Assembly (NCBI GenBank): GCA_963070105.1
Contig: OY718806.1
Span: forward strand, 4,795,865-4,859,864
Length of the DNA stretch: 64,000 nucleotides
Source of the DNA: Litomosoides sigmodontis
Lineage: Eukaryota > Nematoda > Chromadorea > Rhabditida > Onchocercidae
Direction: 5' to 3'
The position numbers and the translations under genes were made by a program. Of the stretch, positions 1-12,000 are shown piece by piece (the first letter of the stretch is position 1; the number at the start of each line of letters is the position of its first letter). The notes below the pieces were generated by a model. The model searched no databases. It was not told the origin of the DNA and saw only the letters and a program-made list of their open reading frames with translations.

Positions 1-61
1 TGATGCATATATCATCATGAATTCTTGCTAAAGTTGCCTTCCCTAAACATGCAATATCAAC

Positions 62-2584
62 CTGTTCATTGGCCCGATAATCACCGGCTAAAAAACATCT
101 GATCGGATTTTCATGGGAACGATTCCGCCGACACTCCATTGACGAATCACGCTCAAATGGTAAATATGGCTTCTGAGTTTCCGATACAATATCAAATCTT
201 AGCAATCCGTGATCACCAAATAAATCACGTAAATCTAGTGCATCCACTTCTGCACTCCCGTATATACCAGACCCATCGATGAAGGCAGTTAACTTCAAAA
301 ATAAAGTTTAAGAAGCATATTTAAATTCAAATTTTCTAGGAGAATCGATCACTGCAAATTAATTATAAAAACCTTGCTCAAAGGCAAGCAAAATTGCACT
401 GGTTCATAAAAAATGCCCATAAAAGTTATTTTTCTTTTTATGAACAATTTTGTAGATTTATAATTACACATTTTCAACATCAGATTGTAAGTAAAAGCGA
501 ACTAACAATGTTCATCTGTTCACGATAGGTCAGTTGCCGATAAATTGGACCAGTTTGACCGGAACCACAAGTTGCACTAGATCGCTCCACCTCAATGCAT
601 GTAATTTCAGGCTTTTTCCTAAAATCAAAAAATTAAATTCAAAATAAACTTTGAGAGATACCGCTAGTATTAAAAAAATGAAATTGAAACAGCACTAGTA
701 TTAAAACAAAAGGGAACTGAAACAATGTATTATGCATTTGATCACGTTTGTTTCATAAGTCATCAATTTTTATACTATTCTTCCAAACAAACTACCAACC
801 ACTCTCAAACTTAACGAGAAATGTCAGATTTTTCAATTTGCTTGAAAAAGCTCACTCGCCCTGCATACGAGGATCCTCAGGAGGCAACGGGACATTGTAA
901 CATGGATCCAAGTTTTCGCAAGTTTTGTTACATATTGCTCCTTTCATATAAGTTTGGCGTGCTAATCCAGGTGCTGTTTGCTCGATGTCGTGCGCTACGA
1001 AAAGAAGTAGGTTGAATATTTAAATTTTAAAGTAATTAATTAGATAGCATTTAGCACAACTGATCAGTTTTAAGTACCAAGAAATTGTCCCCACTGTTTC
1101 ATCATAGCCGTATAACCAAAGTGCGGAGTGATTTCTTCCGTCGAGATGATCTTCATGGAAACAAGTCGAGGATTTGGTTTCTTGAATCCAAAATAAAGTT
1201 TTTCAGGATTCCATCCAACTGGCGTATTGAAACCGTTCTCATAAATCGGAGGTAAATTTCGGCGGAACGGTGTTTGTGCAACTCCCCAAAACTGATGCTC
1301 CATGTTATTGCACTGCCCATCGTATGTCCTTTAAGACATGAAAGGAATGAATACATTTTCATTTACTTTGAAACATCTTAAATATATATATATAAGTATT
1401 TATAAGATAGCATCAATCTGATAAAATTATAAAAACGATTCTCAATAGCATTAAAAGTTTAAAATTTTTCATGAAACCTGTATTTGGCATAAAGGCACAT
1501 GTCAGTACACGGGTTTCGAAATGGTCCGGTTACACATCCAGAAAGTTCCATAATTGTTTGTATATGCGACACAGCCAGGATTGATTCAAAAGAAAAATTC
1601 GTTGGAAGTTGTTCAATTGGGAATTTTAAACCTGAAAGATTGGAAATCAATAAGTTAACAAATTTTGATGGATGACGAACTTTGCAGAATAAGTAAGGTC
1701 TTAGAAATTAAGGCTGTTAACCTACCGTTACTAACATATTGTCGAACAAGCAATAAGCTTTGTTCATAGATTTCTCGTGCTTTGGTGAGCGCAGCGTTTT
1801 GTGGTACGTTGAATTTAAACATTTTCATGAATTCCCCTGGTGTCATTTCATTATTGTCAATTAACGATTTCGATTGATTTATTGCTCTAGAATTGAAATT
1901 TTTCCCGAAATAATGATTAGAAAATTCATATTTACTTAGTTCCCAGATCGAAGTGAGTTAAGGCAGTGCAAATATTTGGAACGAAAATTGAATTAAAATT
2001 TGACTATCTCGTGGAGTCACCCTGAAATTCAACCTGTTAACGGTTTCTTCAGCTTGTTTGACAATATTTCTGAGAACTGCACTGGTTAAGGATTCATCTA
2101 GCGCTTGCTGATTTGGCAGGTAAACTTTGAGTGTTGCATTAGAGCTGGTCATTCCCAGCACATTACGTGCAGTACATTGGTAAACACCTTCATCTTCTCG
2201 GGTGGCATGAATTATTGTCAGCTCGCTATCTCGTTCCGCCAACTTAAATTATCTTTTACATATCAAAATCATCGTGTTTTTTTTGATTTGTTTCAGGAAT
2301 CTTGAATCTTCTAAAATAACAATGAATACGCAAGCTGCGAGAACAAATTAGAAATTAAAACCTCAATATGTAGATCATCACGTGACATTTCCACACCATT
2401 AAAGTACCACTTTATGGACGGAAGCGGCTCTCCGGTAACTCGACAGACGAAAGTAACCTGTTCACCTGGATTAACTACCTTTGATTCCGGACTATCCACA
2501 ATAAATGGTGGTGAGTTGCTGATAATTTCCAACACGAAAGAATGTCTAACTTGACCATTTTGATTGCTCGCTACACAAGTGTAT
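62..2584 (-). CDS. peroxidasin, C-terminal part (partial)
   Basis: Extracellular heme peroxidase of the peroxidasin family, which in animals makes sulfilimine cross-links in collagen IV. Eight exons are readable (2362-2584, 2034-2242, 1726-1886, 1478-1631, 1078-1328, 856-994, 507-618, 62-292), about 493 residues, all joining in phase. In order: the end of one Ig domain (YTCVASNQNG), a complete second Ig domain (FVCRVTGEPLPSIKW to DEGVYQCTARN), a linker (NNEMTPGEFMKMFKF), then the peroxidase domain: LSGCVTGPFRNPCTDMC, WGVAQTPFRR, YENGFNTP, MMKQWGQFL, HDIEQTAPGLAR, YREQMNI, AFIDGSGIYGS and FLAGDYRANEQ. A donor at 60-61 follows RANEQ, so the proximal-histidine half lies beyond the left edge. The distal His-Asp pair and the Arg/Glu of RANEQ are present, but the residue before the His is Ala where the family has the heme-ester Asp. 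Upstream Ig and LRR exons were not found before the neighbouring gene at 9034. Confidence 0.93.
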
Positions 2585-4014
2585 CTGAACCACTCAAATA
2601 ATGATTTGCATAAGTAATGCAAAGTAAAATTATCTGTCACAAAAAGAAAACTGAGTAAAATTGGGTGATAAAAAATTCGAGCTAGTAGTGAAAAATTCGA
2701 TCAATAAAAAAGTCAAAAGTGAATTCAAGAAAGGAATGCCTAAATCAAAAATTTTCCTTCTAGAAATTGCCGACTGCTTATTTCTTCTCTTTTCTACTTT
2801 CTCCTTCCCTTCCCTCGCCGTTTTTACCTACTCACCTTTGACCTAAATCGTCGCAACAGGCTTACATTTTCATTACGGCTAAGTGGTTCCTCAAATCACT
2901 AAAATATTCAGGAGCAGGTTTTGGTTGTTCATAATATTTTTCAACATCAATTTCATTGCAAAATTCTGGTTTCACATTCATGAAATCATATTGTTCCCAC
3001 GTGATTGCAAATCTACACGTATGTCATATGTATATTTTAGCGTAATCAGTCTTCAAATTCCAAACATTAAAAGATCATGAGTCCGATTTCGAAAAGCATA
3101 TGGAAGTTATCTTCTTTTCCCGTTTGCTATAAAAATTAAAACTTCAAATTAGCTAGTTGTTTGTTACCAATTTGAAGTCTTTGCAAAGAAAAGCAAAAGA
3201 AGAGCAAAATATTTGTAGTTAATTAGCATCAACAATTCATGAAATCGCGTAAATCATTTGTCCGGGAAACCTACTTCCCAACATCGCTTTTTTGGAAGGG
3301 GTAGATGCTGAGTATAGAATTGTCCGAATTCAATGAATACTTTTGAGTTGAACGGATTTGTTCACCTTTGAAATACCAGGTTGTTACTGTTCGAGATTTG
3401 ACTAAAAATTATTCATAATTGCAGAAATTAACGTAATTGAACTGGAAAAATTCCAAATTCACCAGTTCAATCTTCCATGCTAATCAACAAGAACCGCAAA
3501 GTTGGTTTAGAAATATTCAATTCTAAATAAAAGGCACCCTGCAAAGGTCAACATAAATATATATTTATAAGCTTTTTAATGAGCACTATTTTTTTGAAAC
3601 CTCACAAGATCCTACCGTGATCTCGTTTACATCAAAAAAATTCGTTTTAATTGGCTAATCGACGACGACTGTAACCGTAGGACTGGATTAACCAGGATCA
3701 TTAAAGCATGATCTAGTACTAGCTCAGATGCTAGTGGTATCCCATTAGCCTCTTATATGCTAATTTTATTTAATAATGTTGATATGCTATCTCACTCGAA
3801 TATTCAACTGCCATCATCAGGGAAAGCTAAATGTCATCGTCAGAACGGAAATAACCGCTTAAACTTTAACAGTGTCACCTAGTCCATGCAGCTAAATGTG
3901 GTTCTACGCCAGAATCTATTAGACATCGTATCCAAGTGCTCAGGCCTCGTGATTTCTTGCATGTTTTTCCGCATAAAATTATAATTCATCTTCATTTACA
4001 ATTCTTATTTCTAG
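2585..4014. other. non-coding or unresolved; one candidate exon on minus strand
   Basis: The 5' exons of peroxidasin should lie between here and 9033, but no Ig or leucine-rich repeat exon could be read. One stretch (about 2868-3010, minus) is open for about 50 codons with natural-looking composition (contains TWEQYDFMNVKPEF and PAPEYFSDLRNHLAVMK) and ends at a possible GTAAGC donor in the same phase as the next peroxidasin exon. It matches no domain I recognise, and the plus strand is open too, so its status is uncertain. The rest is AT-rich with no recognisable content. Confidence 0.35.
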
Positions 4015-4133
4015 CTATACTTATTGTACCTGTTGCTTCACAAGTAAGTCGAACAGCTGATCCTTCACGGAAACTACTATTGGATGAAGCCAACAGAAAA
4101 TGTGGAACATGTTCTAAGCGTTGCTGCCCATGA
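4015..4133 (+). CDS. candidate last exon of a small secreted Cys-rich peptide
   Basis: A possible terminal exon follows the acceptor TTATTTCTAG ending at 4014. It reads the end of what looks like a signal peptide (ILIVPVASQ), then about 27 residues ending in CGTCSKRCCP and a TGA at 4131-4133. No in-frame ATG lies just upstream, so a first exon would be needed; none was identified. The pattern (hydrophobic run, small residues at a likely cleavage site, short tail with four cysteines) resembles nematode secreted peptides, but no family is recognised. It may also be chance, since a GTAAGT donor-like string follows VASQ. Confidence 0.25.
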
Positions 4134-7100
4134 TAACTACTGTAATATATTAGTATTTTTTAAATATATGAGTATAATTTCCGAATCACAAATTCATGAA
4201 TGCAAAAATATTGCTTAGAAAATTCATTGGTTTCAAAGTTTATAAATATAATAAACCTTTCTGGTGCTGCAGAATCAAGCAATACAAATAAACAAATCAA
4301 CAACATCCTAAAAGCAATACTTCGAATCCTGAAATGATCAAATGTTATTTCAAAGAAATGAGTTTGCTTTCATACTTAGAAAATGTATACCAATTCACGA
4401 AATAAAACCACCGAGCTGTTATGCGAAAAACGAAAAACTGTGGGAAATTTAGAATTTAAGAAGCTTCATTTAATTCCTATAAATTTAGGCGCTTTCAAAA
4501 TTAACAAAATGGATTGGAGATCTGCTGTTATAATAAAAACCGAAGTTTTGAGGAAATTCAAAATAGCTAATTATTCAAGATAGTTACGCCTCTGTTTTTA
4601 AGAATCAAATTTAGAATCCCGATAATTTTAAAGCTTAATTCAAAATCAATCCTTAAAGCACAAGTATAGTACATTTATTTCGATTCAAAGAGAAGCTGTG
4701 CCAAAAGCTGTGAGGAGTAATATATTGAAGCAGTTTATCAAACGTGGTGAGTGTAAAATAGTTCTGATGATAAATTACAGGAAAAATTTTTTTTACAGCA
4801 CTCAAAGAGCAATTATTTGGAAGGAAGACTAGCTTGGTGTGCTACTGTTCATCAGAATTTTTCATTGTAAAACGCTTCTGGAAAGAAAGTCGAGCTATTT
4901 CGCATAAACATTTGCTTGTCTAAAATACCTTGGCTTTTCCGAACCAAACAAACTTTTCAGTTCTGCTAAGACTTAATTTTCCTTTAATTTTATTTTATGA
5001 TACTGCACACCAGTGAAGGATTTAGCATGATTTATGCATGAGTAACAGTATTAAAATGTCTGGAGTGCATATTTTTTTACCATTTTTACGAAATTAATAT
5101 TAGATCATACTTTCATAAATATATCATAAATCTTGCTTATCATAATTTACATTGCCAGATAACAGACAGGCCTAATATTGAATCGTATTTTTGACAAGCA
5201 AGTTCAACATGTGTGAAATATGTGCAGAAACAAATTCGAAATGGAAAATCCAGACGGGCCCTAAATAACCACAATGGTTCGTCGTACCATAGAAAATCAG
5301 CAGAGAAAAAATTCGAATCAACGCATGTGCAGAATATGATGGTGATCATTTGATCATTGCAGATTGACTCAGCAATAAGCATCAGTCTAAGTGCTTCTTA
5401 ATGTTTAGCACGATCATTATTTCCATCGGTAAGCATTCAATGTGCTTGCCAAGCACTTGTTCGTTAACGGCATCTCTTTTTTCTTTTTCCGTTCATAACG
5501 TGGTCAAACAAATGTAAATAAAATTTTATAGCATAAAGATTTTAGATGTTCGAAAGCTGTAAGCGAATTTCCTTAGCTGTCGTTGCCGCTACTGTTAGTG
5601 ACAACATTTCAAAAAAAAAGTTAATAAATTTACAATACTGTGGAAACAACAAGTTAATTAAAGGGCGTTGGCATGTATACATACACAGGCGATTAGAAGC
5701 ATCACATTTACAGCTTTTTTTTGCTGAAAAACATGTAGGTTGTGATGTCCTAACCACATCACAACCTATATGTTTTTCAACAAAAAAAAGTTAAATGAAA
5801 CATTAAAAAAAAATTCCAAGTGCTTGAAGGATTGTCTAAAATTTCAGCTACTCAGTGTATTAGTAAACACTGTTGAATTGCATTAACGAACGAACTAATA
5901 AATGGCTTGTTACGATGGTAATTAAAATTACGTTGAGCAGTTGATGATTTAGGTTGCAGTCATATTTTTTAGTTTATTTTAGATGTTTCTTACGCAATTG
6001 CAGTTAACACCAAATTTATTTTGATATGAAAACTATAGAATTCACTATGCTTGATCGCAATAATCTAGTAAATATTGAACTAATAGTGTTATTATTATTA
6101 ACGCACGCATGTAAATCTTTCACGTTACATTCTTAATCGTGTTTTACATAATTACTCAGTAACTAAAGAACTTCAAATGATTCATATCTTAAATCAACTA
6201 CTGGAAGGAAGGGAACCGAGAGGAAGAAAAAACGATAAGTGATTTAGTAAACCGAAGATCTTGATACTAATTTAAATTCACTCGTGTTGCTTCCTGATTT
6301 CATCTTCAACATCATTGATCGCATCTCTTTTCCTTTCAAGGTCTTTTGAAATGAAAATTGTGAGAAAGCTTGCCGGTTTCAATGTTTCGTATTGATTACT
6401 CTACGCTTAGGAACTAGTTCCGTTTTAAATGAACAATATATACTAGCGTAATGGTAGTGGGAAGTTTAAACTATCTATCCCTCGATGTCAGTGAGATTCA
6501 TTTACTCTACCACTCATTTTCCACTTGTTAACAATCAAGAGTGCTCGAGATACTACTGCAAGTGTAGCTGTTTTGTTGCCCTTGAAGCAAGGAAAGCAGA
6601 CATCTACTTTCATTACAGATTCCTTTTTCCACAAGGCAGCGAATTCGAAATAATTATGTCGAAAAAAGCCAAAATACACTTACTTTCGTTTGAGGAATCA
6701 TTTCAATTCCTCCACTCTCTCGACAAAACCATTTGCAGAGTTGCGAAACAACTTTAGTCAACTTTGTATCGGTCAGGGAAGAAGTAAACTACGGTGATTC
6801 TTGGGGCTTGTGTTCGGACAGAACTGCAGAACTGTACAACGCGAAATAAGTTTAACACTGACTATAGACATAAAACATTCGGGCACTTGATTAACAAAGC
6901 GATCGGTTACAAATGAACACAGCTTTTGTTATATATGTAGTCAATCCCAACACCACACAACAGCATTCTGTCCTTCTAAGCTACTACCTCATATCCTTAA
7001 CTCTCAGTTTCCCCACATTTAATTCTACTCACCATCCACCTCTAAAATATTCTAGACAATTACTTAGGCTACTTCCCTCTTCCCCTCCCACACATATATA

Positions 7101-9033
7101 TATATATATATACACCTAGCAATCAGACTATGCAATCATCTGACAACGGGCAACGGGGTAGTCGCGTATCACTTCCTCTGAATCATTCATCCACTTGACT
7201 GCTACTTTATGCACCTTTATTAGTTTATTACTGTATATTGTTGCACTACAAGCAGTATTCTAATACCGTCGGCAATTAAAACTAATCCTCACACTGTCTA
7301 ATAAGTTCTGTTAACGGTATCAGTTCGTCGATAAACTAATTATCAACAACAGCCTTCGTGAACACACCATTCGGATAACCCAGAAACCCTTAATTCACAG
7401 CACATTGTTTGGTGAGGCGAGCAGGAAAAACCTTAATTCACAATAACAACAGGTATTATATATTACAGTACTTATAAAGACTAAATTTCATTTTTCTCGT
7501 CTAAATCACTAAGATTTTGTGCCAGCTAAAGTGTGAGAAAACTAAGATAATGAAAGTGACTCACATGGTAAGCCGTGAAGACTTCTGAAGTGCGAAAGTT
7601 TTTTGCAAGTACATTAATAACGTAAGCAGAGATTTCTAACTCGTCTCAAAGCAACAAATGCTAGTTCCAACTCCTAAGTTACACGAGTCCATCCTGCACG
7701 GTACAACTTATTTACTTATACACGTGAATATATGCTCAGGATTCGGCGTCCGTAGCTTCACATAAAGGTCTAAGATTCTCAATTTCACCGTATCTTAACA
7801 TAATTCCTCCATGAAAAGTTTGCAAACACGAGCATCATAGAGCAAGAAACATTACACTTGAAATGCATTACATCACTGCAACCTCTACATGATTGATTTG
7901 CACATGAACGGCGATCAAATTCATTTTAAGGATTCGTAACTCATGTAATAAAAGACTCATTCACATGATTCATATAACCAATACCAAACCAAATTTTACT
8001 CATACTCAAATTTAGCTCTAATTTGCGCTGCTTCACTAACTTGATGTATTCCAAGCGCTAAAGGCTTCAGGTGTAAGCCGTTACATACTTTGCCTCTAAT
8101 TCATAACCTACAGATATGACTATTATTGCCATATACATATATGTGCTTTATTGGTGAATAAAAGAATTACATAAATGCGCTAATCCTGTGGCTGAGATTC
8201 GGTACAGACACAAGAATTAATATTCATGTTATACAGTTTCTGAAACGAAAGAAGACAAATGTTTATAATACAGGAGATTCAATTTGATTACATTCCTGAT
8301 GAAGCACATAACTAAAAATCAAACAACACGATCAAGGTAATCTTCTCACGAATGAAACTTTTTCAAATCCCGTAAAACTCCGGATAAGACAGATAATGAA
8401 AAAGTGACTACGTGTTCATCAAAATAGTGACAGTTCTAACGTAGGACATCTCAACCGATAGAGCAATACTAAAAACATATGTCAAATTATATTTCAAGGA
8501 TCGATTAATCAAACATGTAACCAAATTCATTAAACATAATGGAGTAAGAAACTGGTGACATTAAACAACTAAAATATTGTACAAATACTAATTAATAGAA
8601 GTGATAATTAATGACAGCTTAATCAAACAGGATACGTAAAACATACGAATTTTCACAAATTATAGATGAATTTATATGAAAATAAACAGATACCACGCAT
8701 CAATGTGAAGTTAACGCTGATGATGGCCACAAGAACATTTGACAAAGCAAATGATGGAGGCAAAGAGCGCAACGTGCTAGTATTACACATAAAGAAACAG
8801 AAACAGAACAAGATAAATATTTAGGAGCAACTAGGTCCATCAAACCTGCTTGAGTGCTTGATCAGAATCTGACAAATGGAACAATCAAGGAAATTTTGAT
8901 TTCCTAACGTTATTTTCCAACGGAAACAGCAAAAAAGTTTTTCACAAAGTCACTAACTGATCTATCTCCACTTGTCAAAGGAATGTGTTGAATATATGCC
9001 ACCGATTTCAAATGTCAACCGATAAAAGTTGCA
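4134..9033. other. gene-poor AT-rich stretch
   Basis: About 4.9 kb between the peroxidasin area and the DPY-21-type gene. I see no exon I can assign on either strand. ORFs of 60-90 codons occur (for example an ATG-started 90-codon frame at 6485) but have no domain, poor composition and no splice context. A good donor at about 6682 (minus; AAA|GTAAGTG) follows a short frame starting ATG ATT CCT and could be an untranslated or first exon of peroxidasin, unproven. It holds a hairpin at 5714-5790 and a short TA run near 7095-7112. Confidence 0.5.
5714..5790. repeat. inverted repeat / hairpin, 34-base arms
   Basis: Arms 5714-5747 and 5757-5790 are reverse complements except for one mismatch (5724/5780) and one G-T pair (5735/5769), with a 9-base loop. 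The outer part is a T8/A8 run; the inner part carries AACATGTAGGTTGTGATG. Size and loop would fit a pre-miRNA-like hairpin or a small foldback element. No gene overlaps it. Confidence 0.8.
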
Positions 9034-12000
9034 TCATTTGGATGATTTTGGTTCACAACCATCAGAATGTCTCGCTTTTTTCACACGCTCTTTTCTGAAG
9101 AAATACAGAATTTCAATAACGTTAAAAGAGGAAAGCTAACAGCCTTCATCATGATTCTTACATACACATAACAAACTTATGAACAACAAAATCAAAAATC
9201 TTACCCCTTACACCTCCTACACTTTTTGGTGTCATCTTTTTTTCGTTTTCGACGATTTCCACTTTCATTCTCTTCTACATCCGCTTTTTTTACAATCTCT
9301 TCATTTTCATCCGCTTCTGTTTTCGTACTGTCCTTGTAGTACTGCTTAAGGCGCACATGCCACGCAATTGAAGCGCATGCACTTATAGTTCGAAATTGAT
9401 GGATTATTTTCCGAGGCAAGAAGTACGCGTCATTGTCATGTAACTAAAAAGTCGGTGAAAATGCAAAATAAGCAATAACTTCACAGAAAAACAATGCCCC
9501 CAACCACTGATGTTACCTGTCCACAACCATCTTACGTTAAAAGTATCAGTGAAAACTTAATAATTGAGAACTGGGGTATAAAATTTACCATAAAGCGCGC
9601 ATAACGAACTCCTTCCCTTCTTAATTGATTTAATTTTGCTTCTTCAACCCATTGTACACACTGAAAGCGAAGTGTAATTAGGGTTAGATTGTCCATATGA
9701 ATTACGGAACATAGAAGTACTAAAATGTTATTGTAGCCACAAAATTCCACCAGAATTGAAACCAACACGGTTGTGAAATGCGCTTGAGAAATACGACTTT
9801 ACCTGTGACATCGGTGGCTCGAAAAGGTCCAACTGTAACTCGTCAACGATTCTTTCGAAGTCACTTGCATGGAAACAAACAACATCTTTTACTGCTCTTC
9901 TTCCCATCTTACTCCTACAGAATGAAAATCCTTACAACAGTAGACTGCCTTGCATGATGATTTGAATTTATCTAATGAAATTTTGTAAAACAATGAAATG
10001 TTCTGTACAAATGAAAAAAATGTTTACCATTCACTTACTTCTTCTTTTCCGTTGGTCCATAGATTGATTGAAGCACACCAACTGCAGCTGTTGTACGCCT
10101 CTCCAACCCATCACCTACATGATCTGCATGACACGGTGTCCGATCTTCGAAAAAGAACTCCCGTGGTTCTCGGCACCTGGTATAAATAGAAACAACAAAT
10201 ATTAGATGCAGTGACAATTATATTAAAGGATAACGATTCAAGAATATTTCAAACCTGTAAGACGGCACATGTTGCCGAACTGATGAGCTTCGTTTTCGAG
10301 TTCTGGATGATAAATCTTCCCTTATCTCATCAGTCCTTATCATCTACAACAACAGCAAATATAATTAGTAATAAACAATTTAACAAGATTAATAATACTT
10401 ACGGAAACGCAAACGTTATAAAAGTTTAACAGATTTTTTAACGTGTATAACCAATAAGCATACCTGTTCACCTGGACGCACCCAGAAAATGGGTCCATCA
10501 TCACTATCAGAAGGACTTTCGAGATCTGCACCAGACCATTCGCCCCAAGGCATTAGAAGCTTAAGCATTGGAAACATTTCCAACCATTCAATCAATTCCT
10601 TAAAAACTTGCGTAGCACAAATTAAAGCTACAAAAAAATCGGAGAAAAAAATGACTCAAAATCAGTATAATACAACATAAAACAAACTTTGAAATAATTG
10701 CCACATTCTTCTTGTCGTGTTCCTACCAGACTTAACGAATGTAATGGACCATATCTAAAAAGGATTTAAAATCTGTAGCAAAGTGACGAACAAGTAATGC
10801 ATGAAGTCTATCTTCCCCCAATTCTAACAATTCCCAGTTAGGTTGGCAGTGGTTGTTTCCTGTATTTAACTCCTAAGTACATGGCATTTTATTTTTCGAA
10901 AATGTTTAAAGCTTCTGGAACAGGTCCAGTAGCGCTTCCACACTATACTCAATACTCTCTCGTACCGTGATGCAGCAATTGATGGGGGTTTTTCCTATAA
11001 ATTTCTTACTAGGCATCACGAAGGCTTCCAAGTGGCATGACAGACAATTCAAGAACAATCAGCTAATCTCACATTGTCGTTACCTCACCTAAAAGTTCCA
11101 TGATGACAAGTTTCCATAACGTGACTATAATATTCCGAAACAGTCGTTGTACTAACACACTGTTTACTGGTGAGTGATCCAATCTTTACTGGCATATGGG
11201 GAAATTTCTTCGCAAAATATTCCAAACCATTCTGTAATCAAACACCAAATTTGTTCTTTCAGGAATCAAAACGAAATCTGGAAAACTTGAACAATTCAAA
11301 CTTTTTTAGGTTTAATTTCTACTTTTTTTTTAACAAAGAAAAGACATTTAAAAAAGACGTCACTGAGTAATTCTTGCCTGAAGATAATCGGCAGCGTTTT
11401 CAATAACAGCAATTACAAAGACAGGAATACTATCAATTTCCGCCAAGCCAAAAGTCACAAACTCCGTGGTAAAGTCGTCTAGCTCAGAACCGCTAAAATG
11501 TTCCTTAATTTTTGACCAATCTGCCTTAAGCATCGAAGCGCCACCATTTGGATGTGTCACGACATGAATATACTTTCGAAACTAAAATAGATCTCCAGCT
11601 TCATAAACCATGACTTCCAATAAAATTAGAAAAAGATGTATCAGCAAAATATCATGCAATCAAAAACGTATTGCGAAAAAACATCTTGAAAACAGAACCT
11701 TTTCAGAAATCTTTGGCAGCTGATTATGGACCTTTTTGTGCCGTACTGTACTTTTACTGCCATGCAGCAGAATTTTTGAACAACCCGAAAAGTCAGCCGT
11801 GGCTACTTGCTTGAATGAGCCACTTGACGTGGAATCGGTGAAGCCATTTGTCGATGGAGATGAATATTCACATTCGCTGAAAAAGCTCAGAATAACTTAT
11901 AAAGCTTTTCCAAAAAAATATGTAACGTAAGCAATTTTACTGGCAGTATATTTGTACTGTTCTTCACAATTTTTTATTGCAGTAAGCTTAACAAAATATT

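Noticed and set aside
1959..2033. Extension of the second Ig exon of peroxidasin to a stop after FALP
   Set aside because: A donor at CAG|GTTGAA (2032-2033) joins in phase to AINQSKSL, which fits the family linker; the extension is intron.
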